Positions 35,201 to 42,993 are shown, counted from the stretch's first letter. The stretch: 64,000 nt of DNA from Saprospirales bacterium (GCA_016711045.1 JADJTT010000003.1:248001-312000); one strand, 5' to 3'. The notes: a model not told the origin generated them from the letters alone. A program made the numbers and translations.

Positions 35201-36589
35201 TTAAAATCCATCAGGGCTATGGTGCTGCTGCTGAATGGAATACCAGGCCAGTTGACCAAAGGAAATACACTCATCATTGGGGGAAAGTTGTTGGTGAAAA
35301 TACAATTCATGGGTCTGCCCCAACCGGTGGATCAGCAAGTCGACTAATAACTCATTCTGAAAGACGCCCCCGCTGAATGCCAGCCGTGAAATACCCGTAT
35401 CGGCACTGATCTGCCCGACCGCCTGGACCAGGGTGTTGTGAAACTTGGCCGCTATTTTTTCGGTTGGTTCACCCCTTTTTACCTCGTCGACCAAGGCAGA
35501 AAGCAAAACCTTGATGGCCAAACGACCATGATGCGGATCGCCTGCGGGATAAGCTGCTTCATATTCCAGCCCCTCTTTTTCGAACCAGGACCGGGCTTGT
35601 TGCTCCACGTACAAGGGGGCTTCCCCTTCGTATTCTGCTACATCCAATATGCCCAGCAAGGAGGCAATAGCGTCAAACAAACGTCCCATACTGGACGTCT
35701 GAAGGTTGTTTGGTTTTTGCAACAGCTTTTGGTAGATAAACCACTCGGACGAACTGAACTTGGGCTGCAGGAGCGCATCGGCGCCGGGAATGCCCTGTGT
35801 GGCAGAAAGAGCGGCTATTCTGGGCTCTCTGGGCATTTTATCACCCAGGATCATGCTGAAATAGTCCAACTGACCGCAGCGTGTAAACCGGCCGCCTTCG
35901 TATTTAAAAAATTCCCCTCCCCATATCTGGCCGTCCATTCCCATGCCGGTACCATCCCAGATCACGCCAAGGATGGGGTGTGGGGTGGTTATTAAATGAT
36001 TTTCACCCAATACGGCTGCAAAATGCGCAAGGTGATGTTGGACCTGGATGACCGGCAACGCTTTCGCCGCAGCCAGTTCTTCGCCCAATTGAGTAGAAAA
36101 ATACTGCGGATGCCTGTCGACCAGTACCACCTCCGGAGAAGCCTCAAACAGTCCGACAAATTGATCCCTGCAACGGCGAAACCGCTCCTGGGTATCAAAG
36201 CTGTCCAGGTCGCCGAGATACTGGCTGATATAGGCAAAGGTCCGATGCAGAAAGCCGAAGGTGCTCTTCATGTCAGCACCCATGGCCAGCACCGTTTCCG
36301 ACAGACCCTCAAAAGGGGGGTGTACAAAAGCGGGCGCCAGGCCTCTCGAGCGCCGAAGGAGAATAGGTTGATTATAGTATTTGGACAAACGAAGTACACT
36401 GTCATCCTGGGGCATGGTGATCTCCCGGTCGTGTACCAGGATAAGATCGGCCATTTTGGACAACTCATACAGGGCCCGTCCATCGCGATAAACGATGGGG
36501 GATGCGCTCTGATTGGCGCTGGTAGCCACCACCGGGCGTCCCAATTCGGTCAACAGCAATTCAAACAAAGGGGCATAAGGGACCATCAC
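35201..36589 (-). CDS. hypF: HypF C-terminal part (YrdC remainder plus Kae1-like carbamoyltransferase)
   Basis: About 462 residues, beginning GTG-ATG exactly where the upstream HypF fragment stops. It starts with the second half of the YrdC/Sua5-like domain (VPYAPLFELLLTELGRPVVATSANQS) and continues with the Kae1-like domain (PEVVLVDRHPQYFST, VQHHLAHFAAVLGE, GVIWDGTGMGMDGQIWGGEF, LAFSGGVFQNELLVDLLI). In HypF these domains form carbamoyl-adenylate and pass the carbamoyl group to HypE. Together with the fragment at 36586-37515 it equals one normal HypF of about 770 residues. The two frames are offset by one base in a run of four G, so this is either a split gene using the overlapping TGA/GTG for reinitiation, or a frameshift (real or assembly). 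Confidence 0.85.
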   Translation of the reverse strand: MMVPYAPLFELLLTELGRPVVATSANQSASPIVYRDGRALYELSKMADLILVHDREITMPQDDSVLRLSKYYNQPILLRRSRGLAPAFVHPPFEGLSETVLAMGADMKSTFGFLHRTFAYISQYLGDLDSFDTQERFRRCRDQFVGLFEASPEVVLVDRHPQYFSTQLGEELAAAKALPVIQVQHHLAHFAAVLGENHLITTPHPILGVIWDGTGMGMDGQIWGGEFFKYEGGRFTRCGQLDYFSMILGDKMPREPRIAALSATQGIPGADALLQPKFSSSEWFIYQKLLQKPNNLQTSSMGRLFDAIASLLGILDVAEYEGEAPLYVEQQARSWFEKEGLEYEAAYPAGDPHHGRLAIKVLLSALVDEVKRGEPTEKIAAKFHNTLVQAVGQISADTGISRLAFSGGVFQNELLVDLLIHRLGQTHELYFHQQLSPNDECISFGQLAWYSIQQQHHSPDGF

Positions 36590-37515
36590 CCCAACTGGTC
36601 AAGCCCGGGCGCCAGTTGGTCGGCGCAGATCGGGAATTTCGGGTCTGGTCGCTTAAAAGCCAACAGGATGGGGGCTGCTGGTCCCGTCAAGGCATTTTTC
36701 CGTACAGGATCGAGCACAACGTCCAGCTCGGCAGCTTCCAGGCTGGGATACATGAGGGCGAAGGGCTTTCGGGCCCGTCCTTTCCGCTCCCGCAACAATT
36801 TCAAAGCGGCTTCATTGCCGGCATCGCACAACAGCAGATAACCTCCAATACCTTTCACCGCTACAATCCGCCCTTCCAGGATCGTGTGCACTACCTGGGC
36901 AATACAGGGCTCATAGTCGGTTTGAAGCAGCTTGAACGCGGCATCGTAAAGCGCTACCGACATCCCGCAGGAATCGCAGGAATTAGTCTGGGAGAAAAAC
37001 CGCCATTCCGGAGGAGAGTCGTATTCATTCTGACAGACAGGGCACATAGGGAAAGGCGCCATGCTTGTCCGTTCGCGGTCGTAAGGCAAACCCTGAATAA
37101 TAGAATACCGGGGTCCGCAATAATTGCAGGTAATAAACGGATACCGGTAACGCCGGTTTTGAGGATCCTTCAACTCGGAGCGACAGGAAGGGCACATAGC
37201 CAAATCGGGAGTCAAGACCAACTGTCCTGTGCCTTCCCGGTTACTCTTGACGATCTCGAATGAAGAAAAATCTTGATAGGGAATCGGGTCGGCTGTAAAT
37301 TTGGCGATATGCGCAACCGGAGGTTTCTCCTCTTTCAGGGCATGAATAAATGCATCTACTTCCTCGTGCGCGCCCGAAACCTGGATATGCACTCCTTCCA
37401 GCGAATTATTGACCCACCCTTTCAGTTGGTATTTCTCCGCCTGTTGGTAGACAAAAGGTCGAAACCCGACCCCTTGAACCTGGCCTGTGATGCGAATGAA
37501 GAAGGTACTAAGCAC
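36586..37515 (-). CDS. hypF: HypF N-terminal part (acylphosphatase, zinc fingers, start of YrdC)
   Basis: 309 residues from a GTG start at 37515. Acylphosphatase domain (1-90; ITGQVQGVGFRPFVYQQAEKY, WVNNSLEGVHIQVSG), HypF-type zinc fingers (four CxxC: CPSC, CNYC, CPVC, CDSC at about 105-190), then the first half of the YrdC-like domain (VAVKGIGGYLLLCDAGNEAALKLLRERKGRARKPFALM) ending in LAPGLDQLG. Normal HypF continues 'LG-V-M-PY-PL', which is found in the next frame. A missing G in the C run at 36589-36592 (plus strand) explains the break. Hydrogenase maturation (HypE thiocyanate synthesis) depends on a full HypF. Confidence 0.85.
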   Translation of the reverse strand: MLSTFFIRITGQVQGVGFRPFVYQQAEKYQLKGWVNNSLEGVHIQVSGAHEEVDAFIHALKEEKPPVAHIAKFTADPIPYQDFSSFEIVKSNREGTGQLVLTPDLAMCPSCRSELKDPQNRRYRYPFITCNYCGPRYSIIQGLPYDRERTSMAPFPMCPVCQNEYDSPPEWRFFSQTNSCDSCGMSVALYDAAFKLLQTDYEPCIAQVVHTILEGRIVAVKGIGGYLLLCDAGNEAALKLLRERKGRARKPFALMYPSLEAAELDVVLDPVRKNALTGPAAPILLAFKRPDPKFPICADQLAPGLDQLG

Positions 37516-37523
37516 AAGAATAA

Positions 37524-37575
37524 TATTAATAAAGAGTTATCGAGCCTATACTGACTCGATAACTCTTTATTAATA
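37524..37575. repeat. Long palindrome, TTATCGAG..CTCGATAA arms
   Basis: At least 19-bp perfect arms (37526-37544, 37555-37573) with a 10-nt loop. About 45 bp of it recurs at 41379-41422 with small changes. Its right end is shared with the next palindrome. Possible terminator of the DUF6340 gene (-). Confidence 0.65.
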
Positions 37576-37615
37576 AGCAATTTGCGGACTCTTGGCCCGC
37601 AAATTGCTTATTAAT
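37569..37615. repeat. Long palindrome adjoining the previous one
   Basis: Arms ATTAATAAGCAATTTGCGG and its complement (37569-37587, 37597-37615) with a 9-nt loop. It overlaps the right arm of the palindrome at 37524 by about 7 nt. Confidence 0.65.
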
Positions 37616-37719
37616 AATTTTGATTACTTGCTTATCCATGGCAATGGGTAAATACCGGAATTTCCTAAAATTAAGTCCTCCCCGCCATATTTGATAATAA
37701 TTCTTTGAAAAAAGCCGCT

Positions 37720-38778
37720 TTAGGGCAAGGTCCTGCTTGGCAATTGGGAACGGGCTTTCCGGTCATCTTCAATTCGCTGCCGAAGTACCCCCAAATAGTT
37801 TTTACTCGATTTATTTCCCAGCTCGAGCCAGGCCTTTTCCGCCCATTCCACGGCTTTCTCCAGTTGCCCCAGGCGTTCATTGGCCACGGCCAGGTTGTGG
37901 GCCGCACGACCGGCATTTTTGATGTCTGCCGTAGACACCAGGGTTGTCCAGATTTTTGCGGCCTCCTCCCATTTGTCGCTGTCGGCAAGGCGAGCCGCCT
38001 GTTGCATGGCATCTTTATGCACACCTTTCCCCTTGGCAAAGAAGGAGCGGGAGACAGTGATCCAAACCGGGGCGATACGCATGCCATACCGTTGGCCGGC
38101 GCGATAACTCAAATCAAAAGAGCGGCTGACCGGATCGGGCAGATTGGCACGGGCCTGCCGTTCCTGGTCCCCGGTGGCGGAATAAGATTCGTCGAGGTGC
38201 ACAGAGAATTCATCTTCGATAACCTTGGTGCTCGGATCGTACAATCGCCACCCGATGGTTACTTCCAGCGTGGCGATTGCTTTATAGCGAGTCCGGAAAC
38301 GCTCTACGCCTTCTTTGTCCTTGTACTTTTCCTGAAAAGACTGGGTGGCGACAAGGGCATCGCTGTCGTATTGTTCGATAGCCAGGACCGCATCCGTGCC
38401 AAAACGCTGGCAGATCGACTCAATTTCCGGCCAGGGAAGTGGCGGAGCCATATTATTTCCGGTGTTGGTTCCCTCCAGTTCAATATCGGTAGGTTTGACC
38501 TGAAAACGGGGCGTACGGGTCAGGGAATGGGTCAGTCCATCGAGGGCGCGCAGTCTGCCGCGTTTATCCTGACCGATCGTTTCCCCGGTAAACAACCCTT
38601 CCAGCACATTGACAAAGCCGTTGGAGGGTTTGCTCCGGTCGATGGTGGCAATGGTTGTCAAATGCTCGGGTATCCGCATATCGGCGGGTTGTAAAACCTG
38701 CAAAGTAGTTGAATGCATACAGGATTGCAGACTTATCCCTAACAGGAAAAGCCATAAGAGATGGGGTATTGTTTTCAT
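37720..38778 (-). CDS. DUF6340-type lipoprotein with C-terminal TPR
   Basis: 352 residues. Lipoprotein signal peptide with lipobox LQSC near residue 20. The central domain has 'LQVLQPADMRIPEHLTTIATIDRS' and 'ICQRFGTDAVLAIEQYDSD', typical of the DUF6340 family of Bacteroidota; the C-terminal 100 residues form TPR-like helices (AARLADSDKWEEAAKIWTTLV, AAHNLAVANERLGQLEKAVEWAEKAW). It is attached to the envelope; function unknown. The downstream palindrome pair probably includes its terminator. Confidence 0.75.
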   Translation of the reverse strand: MKTIPHLLWLFLLGISLQSCMHSTTLQVLQPADMRIPEHLTTIATIDRSKPSNGFVNVLEGLFTGETIGQDKRGRLRALDGLTHSLTRTPRFQVKPTDIELEGTNTGNNMAPPLPWPEIESICQRFGTDAVLAIEQYDSDALVATQSFQEKYKDKEGVERFRTRYKAIATLEVTIGWRLYDPSTKVIEDEFSVHLDESYSATGDQERQARANLPDPVSRSFDLSYRAGQRYGMRIAPVWITVSRSFFAKGKGVHKDAMQQAARLADSDKWEEAAKIWTTLVSTADIKNAGRAAHNLAVANERLGQLEKAVEWAEKAWLELGNKSSKNYLGVLRQRIEDDRKARSQLPSRTLP

Positions 38779-38832
38779 GTGCTGATCATTTGGTGTTATC
38801 TTCGAAATTCAGGGATTTCGTTCCTAATTAAT

Positions 38833-39198
38833 TTAAGGCGCCAGCTCGTGGAAGGTATCCGAAGGGTTGGCAGTAGGCTGGTGTTGACAGGGGAAATCTT
38901 TTTCCACCACGACCTCCAGTGAAGCTCCTCCCGGCAAGGGGAGAGAAGCTTCGATTCCCACTTCTTCACTTTCGATCCATTTACGCGCAGCTGCTTCGGG
39001 CAGGTATACCACGAGTGTTTGGGCTTCCCAGGACACGGTTATTTCCTGATTCCCTGCATCTATTTTCAAGGCAAATCCGAAGGGAAGGCCGGCAGGCAGT
39101 GCGACAGATTCCAGCAAGCTGCCTACATTTCGGAGGTGGTCTATATCCGATTTTCGAACGCGGATACGGATTTGATTAGCGGAGCAACGAAGTTTCAT
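38833..39198 (-). CDS. Small conserved protein next to fdhD (DUF7009-like)
   Basis: 121 residues. Begins MKLRCSANQIRIRVRKSDI and ends with a Cys/His segment (VVEKDFPCQHQPT, DTFHELAP). The N-terminal formula and the 'V.LP..A...W..SEEVGIE' stretch match a conserved Bacteroidota family that I associate from memory with DUF7009 and molybdoenzyme accessory genes. It lies 12 nt after fdhD, so a role in the same formate dehydrogenase pathway is plausible but not shown. Confidence 0.65.
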   Translation of the reverse strand: MKLRCSANQIRIRVRKSDIDHLRNVGSLLESVALPAGLPFGFALKIDAGNQEITVSWEAQTLVVYLPEAAARKWIESEEVGIEASLPLPGGASLEVVVEKDFPCQHQPTANPSDTFHELAP

Positions 39199-39210
39199 CA
39201 GCGTGTTTTT

Positions 39211-40077
39211 TTAGGCGTCAAATAGAATCCTGTTTTCTCCTGTATAGACATTGAAGCTGTTTTCCCGGAGGAAACCCACCAGGGTCATTCCATATTCCTG
39301 TGCCAGTTCCACGGCCAGGCTGCTGGGGGCTCCCACCGCCATCAGGATAGGAATTCCTGCCATCAGGGCTTTCTGGACCAGTTCAAAACTAGCCCGTCCG
39401 CTTACCATCAGCGCCTGATCGCGCAAGGGTATTCGGCCTTCCCGAAGGGCTGCCCCAATCAGTTTGTCCAGCGCGTTATGGCGGCCCACATCTTCCCGAA
39501 GCGACAGCAATGTTCCATTGGGATCGAACAATCCGGCGGCATGGATACCCCCGGTACAAGAGAAAATTGGCTGGGCGCTACGCAGCCGCTCGGGAAACAA
39601 GCGCAAAGCAGAAGCGGCAATAGTAGGCCGGTGCTCAATGGGAAAAAAGCAAGTATGGGTTTTGACCAGTTCGATGGACCCCTTCCCGCAGACGCCGCAG
39701 CTGGATGCCGTATAAAAATGGCGGCTCAACTGCTGGGAGTCAAAGGCTAGCGTGGGGGCAAGTTCGACCAGGATGGAATTGTATTGCATGTCATCCTCCC
39801 ATTGCGTTCCCACAAACCGGGTGGAAAGGACTTCGTTGGCCGCACTGATAATTCCCTCGGTAAAGAGAAACCCAATGGCTAGTTCCTGGTCGCTACCCGG
39901 TGTGCGCATGGTGACAGAAAGCGACTCCTGGTGGCGTTCGGGGCCTTGTCCAAAAGCGATCCGGATCTCCAGAGGCTCCTCGACGGCCAATTGATCGTCA
40001 TGCCTGCTTAAGGCGCCGGATTCCATCTTCCAGATGGGTTTAGCCGATAAGGACGATATGCGTTTATTTTCATTCAT
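39211..40077 (-). CDS. fdhD: Formate dehydrogenase accessory sulfurtransferase FdhD
   Basis: About 288 residues. I start at the ATG at 40077, one base after the upstream stop; two upstream ATGs (40086, 40092) overlap that gene. Motifs: 'VEEPLEIRI', 'TPGSDQELAIGFLFTEGII', the catalytic CxxC in SSCGVCGKGSI, 'FSCTGGIHAAGLF', 'REDVGRHNALDKLIGAAL', 'VSGRASFELVQKALMAGIPIL'. FdhD passes sulfur from IscS to the Mo-bis-MGD cofactor of formate dehydrogenase. The dehydrogenase itself is not in the window. Confidence 0.94.
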   Translation of the reverse strand: MNENKRISSLSAKPIWKMESGALSRHDDQLAVEEPLEIRIAFGQGPERHQESLSVTMRTPGSDQELAIGFLFTEGIISAANEVLSTRFVGTQWEDDMQYNSILVELAPTLAFDSQQLSRHFYTASSCGVCGKGSIELVKTHTCFFPIEHRPTIAASALRLFPERLRSAQPIFSCTGGIHAAGLFDPNGTLLSLREDVGRHNALDKLIGAALREGRIPLRDQALMVSGRASFELVQKALMAGIPILMAVGAPSSLAVELAQEYGMTLVGFLRENSFNVYTGENRILFDA

Positions 40078-40078
40078 T

Positions 40079-40945
40079 TTATCCATTGCCATCTACGGCC
40101 TTGCCTGAGGAGCGGATATTCACCATTTTGCGCAGCATATCAAACCAGAAAGGAGCGCCCAAAGAAATCGCTATTGCCGTGACAAGCCAACCAAACGCTT
40201 TGTGAAGCCACCCTTGCCAGGTCATTGTTGCCGGAGTTACATGCGCCCATCCAATGCCGAGGGGGCTTTTCAACTCTTCCAGATTCGCATTGACCAACTC
40301 GTATAGTTCTTTTTTCATGGCAAGCGGTTCATCCGCCGCTTCCTGACCTTCCACCACTTTCGCCGCTTCCAGGGCAATTTTATTGGCTGTCTCGGGGTCG
40401 CGCGAAAGTTGCCCGTATATCTGGAGCGAATCGACGTTGAAGGAGATCGCGATGCCCAGGCCCAGCACGATGAGGATGCGCTGCATTTGGCGTTTGTACC
40501 ACCCCGAAGCCCGGTCCATGACATCGTTAAACCACAGTTCTACTTTTTGCTTAAACGCTTCCTTATCATGCTGCGCATCTTCTTTCAGTTGCTGAAGGAC
40601 CGACTTGAGGGGGCTGTCAGGCATGCGGTCGATCCAATTTTCAACCTCATTCCCATCCTGATTTTTCCCGATGACGTGAAAAAGAATGGACCGGAATTTC
40701 TCGGAAGTCAAATAGGAAGGGGGTGAACTTTTCCCGATGAACCTCCCTGCCAATTGCTGGTACATGGGGCTTTCCTTAAATTCCTGAAACAACCCCGTAT
40801 TATCGCCATCCAGCATATTCCGGAGCGCTTTCTCCAGATTCTTTCCACGGAAAGCCAAAAAGCTCGCCAACAGTTCCAGAATGGTGGTGGCGAAAAGGCT
40901 GTAGAGCAGAAAAACAAGGACCAGACCAACGACTATATTCAGCAT
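40079..40945 (-). CDS. Membrane protein upstream of fdhD, unknown function
   Basis: 288 residues. One N-terminal membrane segment (MLNIVVGLVLVFLLYSLFATTILELLASF), a helical soluble middle with 'ALRNMLDG' and 'KQKVELWFNDVMDRASGWYKRQMQ', then two or three membrane segments (RILIVLGLGIAISFNVDSLQIY; LVTAIAISLGAPFWFDMLRKMVNIRSSG). The 'WF.D.MDR.SGWYKR' and 'GAPFWFD.L.K..N.R..G' stretches are shared by a widespread uncharacterised membrane family. It ends one base before the fdhD start, so the two are coupled, but similar proteins occur in many other contexts. Confidence 0.7.
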   Translation of the reverse strand: MLNIVVGLVLVFLLYSLFATTILELLASFLAFRGKNLEKALRNMLDGDNTGLFQEFKESPMYQQLAGRFIGKSSPPSYLTSEKFRSILFHVIGKNQDGNEVENWIDRMPDSPLKSVLQQLKEDAQHDKEAFKQKVELWFNDVMDRASGWYKRQMQRILIVLGLGIAISFNVDSLQIYGQLSRDPETANKIALEAAKVVEGQEAADEPLAMKKELYELVNANLEELKSPLGIGWAHVTPATMTWQGWLHKAFGWLVTAIAISLGAPFWFDMLRKMVNIRSSGKAVDGNG

Positions 40946-41104
40946 ATCGAGTGAATTTGGATGAAACGAACAAGTACGTAAAATAGGCCATTTTTCCCAG
41001 TATTCACTAACCGACCGCCGATTTTGCTGTTAAAGGCTTTTCATTTTTCTTTGTCAGGGTGATTATTATCATTGCATATGATCCTAAAGGGGATTTCCTT
41101 TGCA

Positions 41105-41266
41105 CACGTAAGGATATATACGCGCACAGTGCGAATATATCTTCCTGAACAGGCAATGAGGAAAATGGGTAATAATTAGGGAGAGCCCTCTGCGAAAGAG
41201 GGCCAACTAGTCGTCTCTAAGAACAGGTGTTCCAAAAACCTAATGGATTTTTTGGAACACTTTTTT
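41105..41266 (+). ncRNA. Candidate structured noncoding RNA
   Basis: No open reading frame of note. A stem AGGATATAT..ATATATCTTCCT with inner GCGC/GTGCG pairing (41110-41150), then a hairpin GCCCTCT-GCGA-AAGAGGGC (about 41188-41206) enclosed by a TTAGGGAGA / TCTCTAA stem (41177-41220), then an intrinsic terminator: GTGTTCCAAAAA and its complement, 41227-41260, followed by six T. GAACAGG occurs twice. No plus-strand coding gene precedes the terminator, so it must end a noncoding transcript. It does not match tmRNA, RNase P or SRP RNA features that I know; 6S RNA or a new RNA are possible. The 5' end is a guess. Confidence 0.45.
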
Positions 41267-41289
41267 ATTTTTCATGCGAAGAAAAGTCA

Positions 41290-41338
41290 TTTTTAAAGGC
41301 AATATCGCCGCCTGAGGCGGCGATATTGCCTTTAAAAA
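41290..41338. repeat. Long palindrome, core CGCCGCC-TGA-GGCGGCG
   Basis: Perfect 23-bp arms (41290-41312, 41316-41338), loop TGA, in a divergent promoter region. The core combines the CGCCGCC arm of the 35-kb elements with the TGA loop of the GGAGCGCC elements. Confidence 0.75.
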
Positions 41339-41378
41339 TCCTAGAATACGCGTTATGCGTAACTCCTGTTATACTGGA

Positions 41379-41422
41379 AATAAAGGGTTATCGAGTCTAT
41401 ATCGGCTCGATAACTCTTTATT
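41379..41422. repeat. Palindrome, second copy of the 37.5-kb element
   Basis: Arms AATAAAGGGTTATCGAG / CTCGATAACTCTTTATT (one G-U type mismatch) with loop TCTATATCGG; the 37.5-kb copy has loop CCTATACTGA. Sequence identity over about 45 bp marks a dispersed repeat. Confidence 0.65.
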
Positions 41423-41515
41423 AATACGGTTCCTTTGTTAATCATCCAAATTGGATATAAATTAGTGCCAGAATTGAGGTCTGCCCCTTCGTCTATCACC
41501 TCAAGTGTTGCAGCT

Positions 41516-41992
41516 ATGAAGTTTTGGTTCCTTCTTATTATTTTTGGGTTAGGCAGCATACCCCGGATCTTCGCGCAATGGGATGGCGAAGACTCGCTGT
41601 GTGCGGTACCCGTTGGGGTGAAAAAAGCTTTTCAGGATCAGTACCCAAAAGCGGAAGAAGTCTATTGGGTAAAGGGAAAAAATGACTACCGGGCCTCCTT
41701 TTTCGTCGAAGGACTCTCCCATGAAATACGTTATTCTTCCTCCGGCCAGTGGATTTGCGCCTCTACATACCTCGATCTGGCCGACCTCCCCAAATCCATT
41801 CAGGACTTCCTCACCCACCGGTTCCCCGAATGGGAGATTCCCAGCGTGTTGCAAAAAATTGAGCGGCCCGATCATTCCTTCATCTACCTGGTCAACTTCG
41901 ATATGCCCGAAGGAATGCTGGAACTTACTTTTAATAATAAGGGAACCATTACCAGTGAAAAAATGGACACTTACCACGACGACGAAGACTAA
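41516..41992 (+). CDS. Periplasmic PepSY-like protein
   Basis: About 158 residues from the ATG at 41516 (signal peptide MKFWFLLIIFGLGSIPRIFA). The mature part has two PepSY-like/BLIP-type repeats: 'VGVKKAFQDQYPKAEEVYWVKGKNDYRASFFVEGLSHEIRYSSSGQWI' and 'LPKSIQDFLTHRFPEWEIPSVLQKIERPDHSFIYLVNF..PEGMLELTFNNKGTI'. Such small secreted proteins are common in Bacteroidota and their role is unknown; they may bind and inhibit or stabilise other periplasmic proteins. The acidic C-terminal tail ends in DDED. Single gene. Confidence 0.75.
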   Translation: MKFWFLLIIFGLGSIPRIFAQWDGEDSLCAVPVGVKKAFQDQYPKAEEVYWVKGKNDYRASFFVEGLSHEIRYSSSGQWICASTYLDLADLPKSIQDFLTHRFPEWEIPSVLQKIERPDHSFIYLVNFDMPEGMLELTFNNKGTITSEKMDTYHDDED

Positions 41993-42169
41993 CTTTCGGG
42001 AAGAATGCCTGCCTTCGTGAAAACTTCGGCAGACAAAAAAAGGAATGGATTCTTTGATTCATTGAAAGTTAGAAATTTAATACCAAAAAAACTAAAAAAT
42101 AAGAATTTAATTCTGATAAATCAGCCAAATTCCTAAATTAAATTCTCATTTTCCGGATTATTTAAAAAA

Positions 42170-42203
42170 TTTGGACGGAATGGGAATTCTTACCTTATTT
42201 TTG
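42170..42203 (+). promoter_or_regulatory. Promoter of the DksA-like gene
   Basis: -33 box TTTG (42170-42173), 22-nt spacer, -7 box TATTTTTG (42196-42203): close to the Bacteroidota consensus TTTG-N19-21-TAnnTTTG. The predicted transcript starts about 20 nt before the small leader ORF at 42230. Confidence 0.55.
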
Positions 42204-42229
42204 CGGTTCCTTCGTCGGATGCCTTCTTC

Positions 42230-42295
42230 ATGGAAAATCCGTCGGAAGCGCTCCAAAAATTTAAACTGATCAAAAAAAACCCGATTCATGACTAG
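42230..42295 (+). CDS. Possible 21-codon leader ORF overlapping the DksA-like gene start
   Basis: ATG at 42230 to TAG at 42293-42295, in another frame from the DksA-like gene, whose ATG at 42288 lies inside the last codons. The peptide begins MENPSEALQKFKLIKK. It lies just after the predicted transcription start and could couple translation of the next gene. No conservation evidence is available to me, so it may be chance. Confidence 0.3.
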   Translation: MENPSEALQKFKLIKKNPIHD

Positions 42296-42971
42296 CACGA
42301 ACAGGTATTCAGATACTGAATTGGAAGAATTTAGAGTGCTCATTCAAACCAAGCTGGATAATACCAAGAACCAGTTGGAGCAGCTCCAAAGCCAGATCTT
42401 CGAAATCACGGAAAACAGTGATGACGAATATGGCAGCGACTGGATGGACGACAGCAGTATCAACAATGAGATTGAGATATTGAACGATATGGCGATTCGC
42501 CAGCGCAAATACGTCCAGGATCTGGAAAATGCGTTGGTGCGGATCAAAAACAAAACCTACGGTATTTGTGTGGTCACAGGCGAACTCATCGACAAAAAAC
42601 GCCTGCTGGCAGTCCCGACTACGACCAAGAGTATGGTGGCCAAAAATGCAGAGCAGCTAAAGGCTCCACCGCAAAGGAGTAGTTCACCGGGTGATTTCCG
42701 GGATTCGGAGGCAGATGATTTGGATATTTCCGATGCGCCGGCTCCTCCCAAAAAATCGCGCCCAACCACCCCGATCATTATCGATAAGGTCATTCGTAAA
42801 TCTTCTTCGGGAAGTTCGCCGAAAAAACCTTCCCCGGTAAAAGGCGATGACGACGATGATCTGGACCTCTACAAGGACCTCGACATTGAAGACGACGACG
42901 ATGTATATCCCGATTCCATGATCGACCCCGATACGATCAGTAGCGGAGACGACGAATCGGAAGATTTTTAG
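42288..42971 (+). CDS. TraR/DksA-family regulator with long acidic C-terminal tail
   Basis: 227 residues. The first 120 are a Bacteroidota DksA-like domain: coiled-coil hairpin (LEEFRVLIQTKLDNTKNQLEQL, DDSSINNEIEILNDMAIRQRKYVQDLENALVRIKN) and a degenerate zinc finger, KTYGICVVTGELIDKKRLLAVPTTT, with one Cys instead of four. DksA binds RNA polymerase through its secondary channel and alters initiation. Residues 125-227 are an unusual low-complexity tail rich in Ser/Pro/Lys and then Asp/Glu (KGDDDDDLDLYKDLDIEDDDD), absent from the short family members I know. Single gene with promoter and terminator. Confidence 0.85.
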   Translation: MTSTNRYSDTELEEFRVLIQTKLDNTKNQLEQLQSQIFEITENSDDEYGSDWMDDSSINNEIEILNDMAIRQRKYVQDLENALVRIKNKTYGICVVTGELIDKKRLLAVPTTTKSMVAKNAEQLKAPPQRSSSPGDFRDSEADDLDISDAPAPPKKSRPTTPIIIDKVIRKSSSGSSPKKPSPVKGDDDDDLDLYKDLDIEDDDDVYPDSMIDPDTISSGDDESEDF

Positions 42972-42993
42972 TAAACAAGTAGCATAACCGCTA

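Larger units (their letters stand above)
40946..41515. other. Divergent intergenic region with a structured RNA candidate and two palindromes
   Basis: About 570 nt without a recognised protein gene. From left: A/T-rich leader (40946-41040); a stem-rich stretch ending in a strong terminator (41105-41266, see ncRNA); a 23-bp-arm palindrome (41290-41338); an ACGC/GCGT mini-stem; and the palindrome shared with 37.5 kb (41379-41422). An in-frame extension of the PepSY-like gene back to 41435 has no signal peptide and was not used. Confidence 0.5.

Noticed and set aside
32741..37515. hyp genes as a recent horizontal island
   Set aside because: No integrase, tRNA or IS border and no obvious base-composition change from the neighbours.
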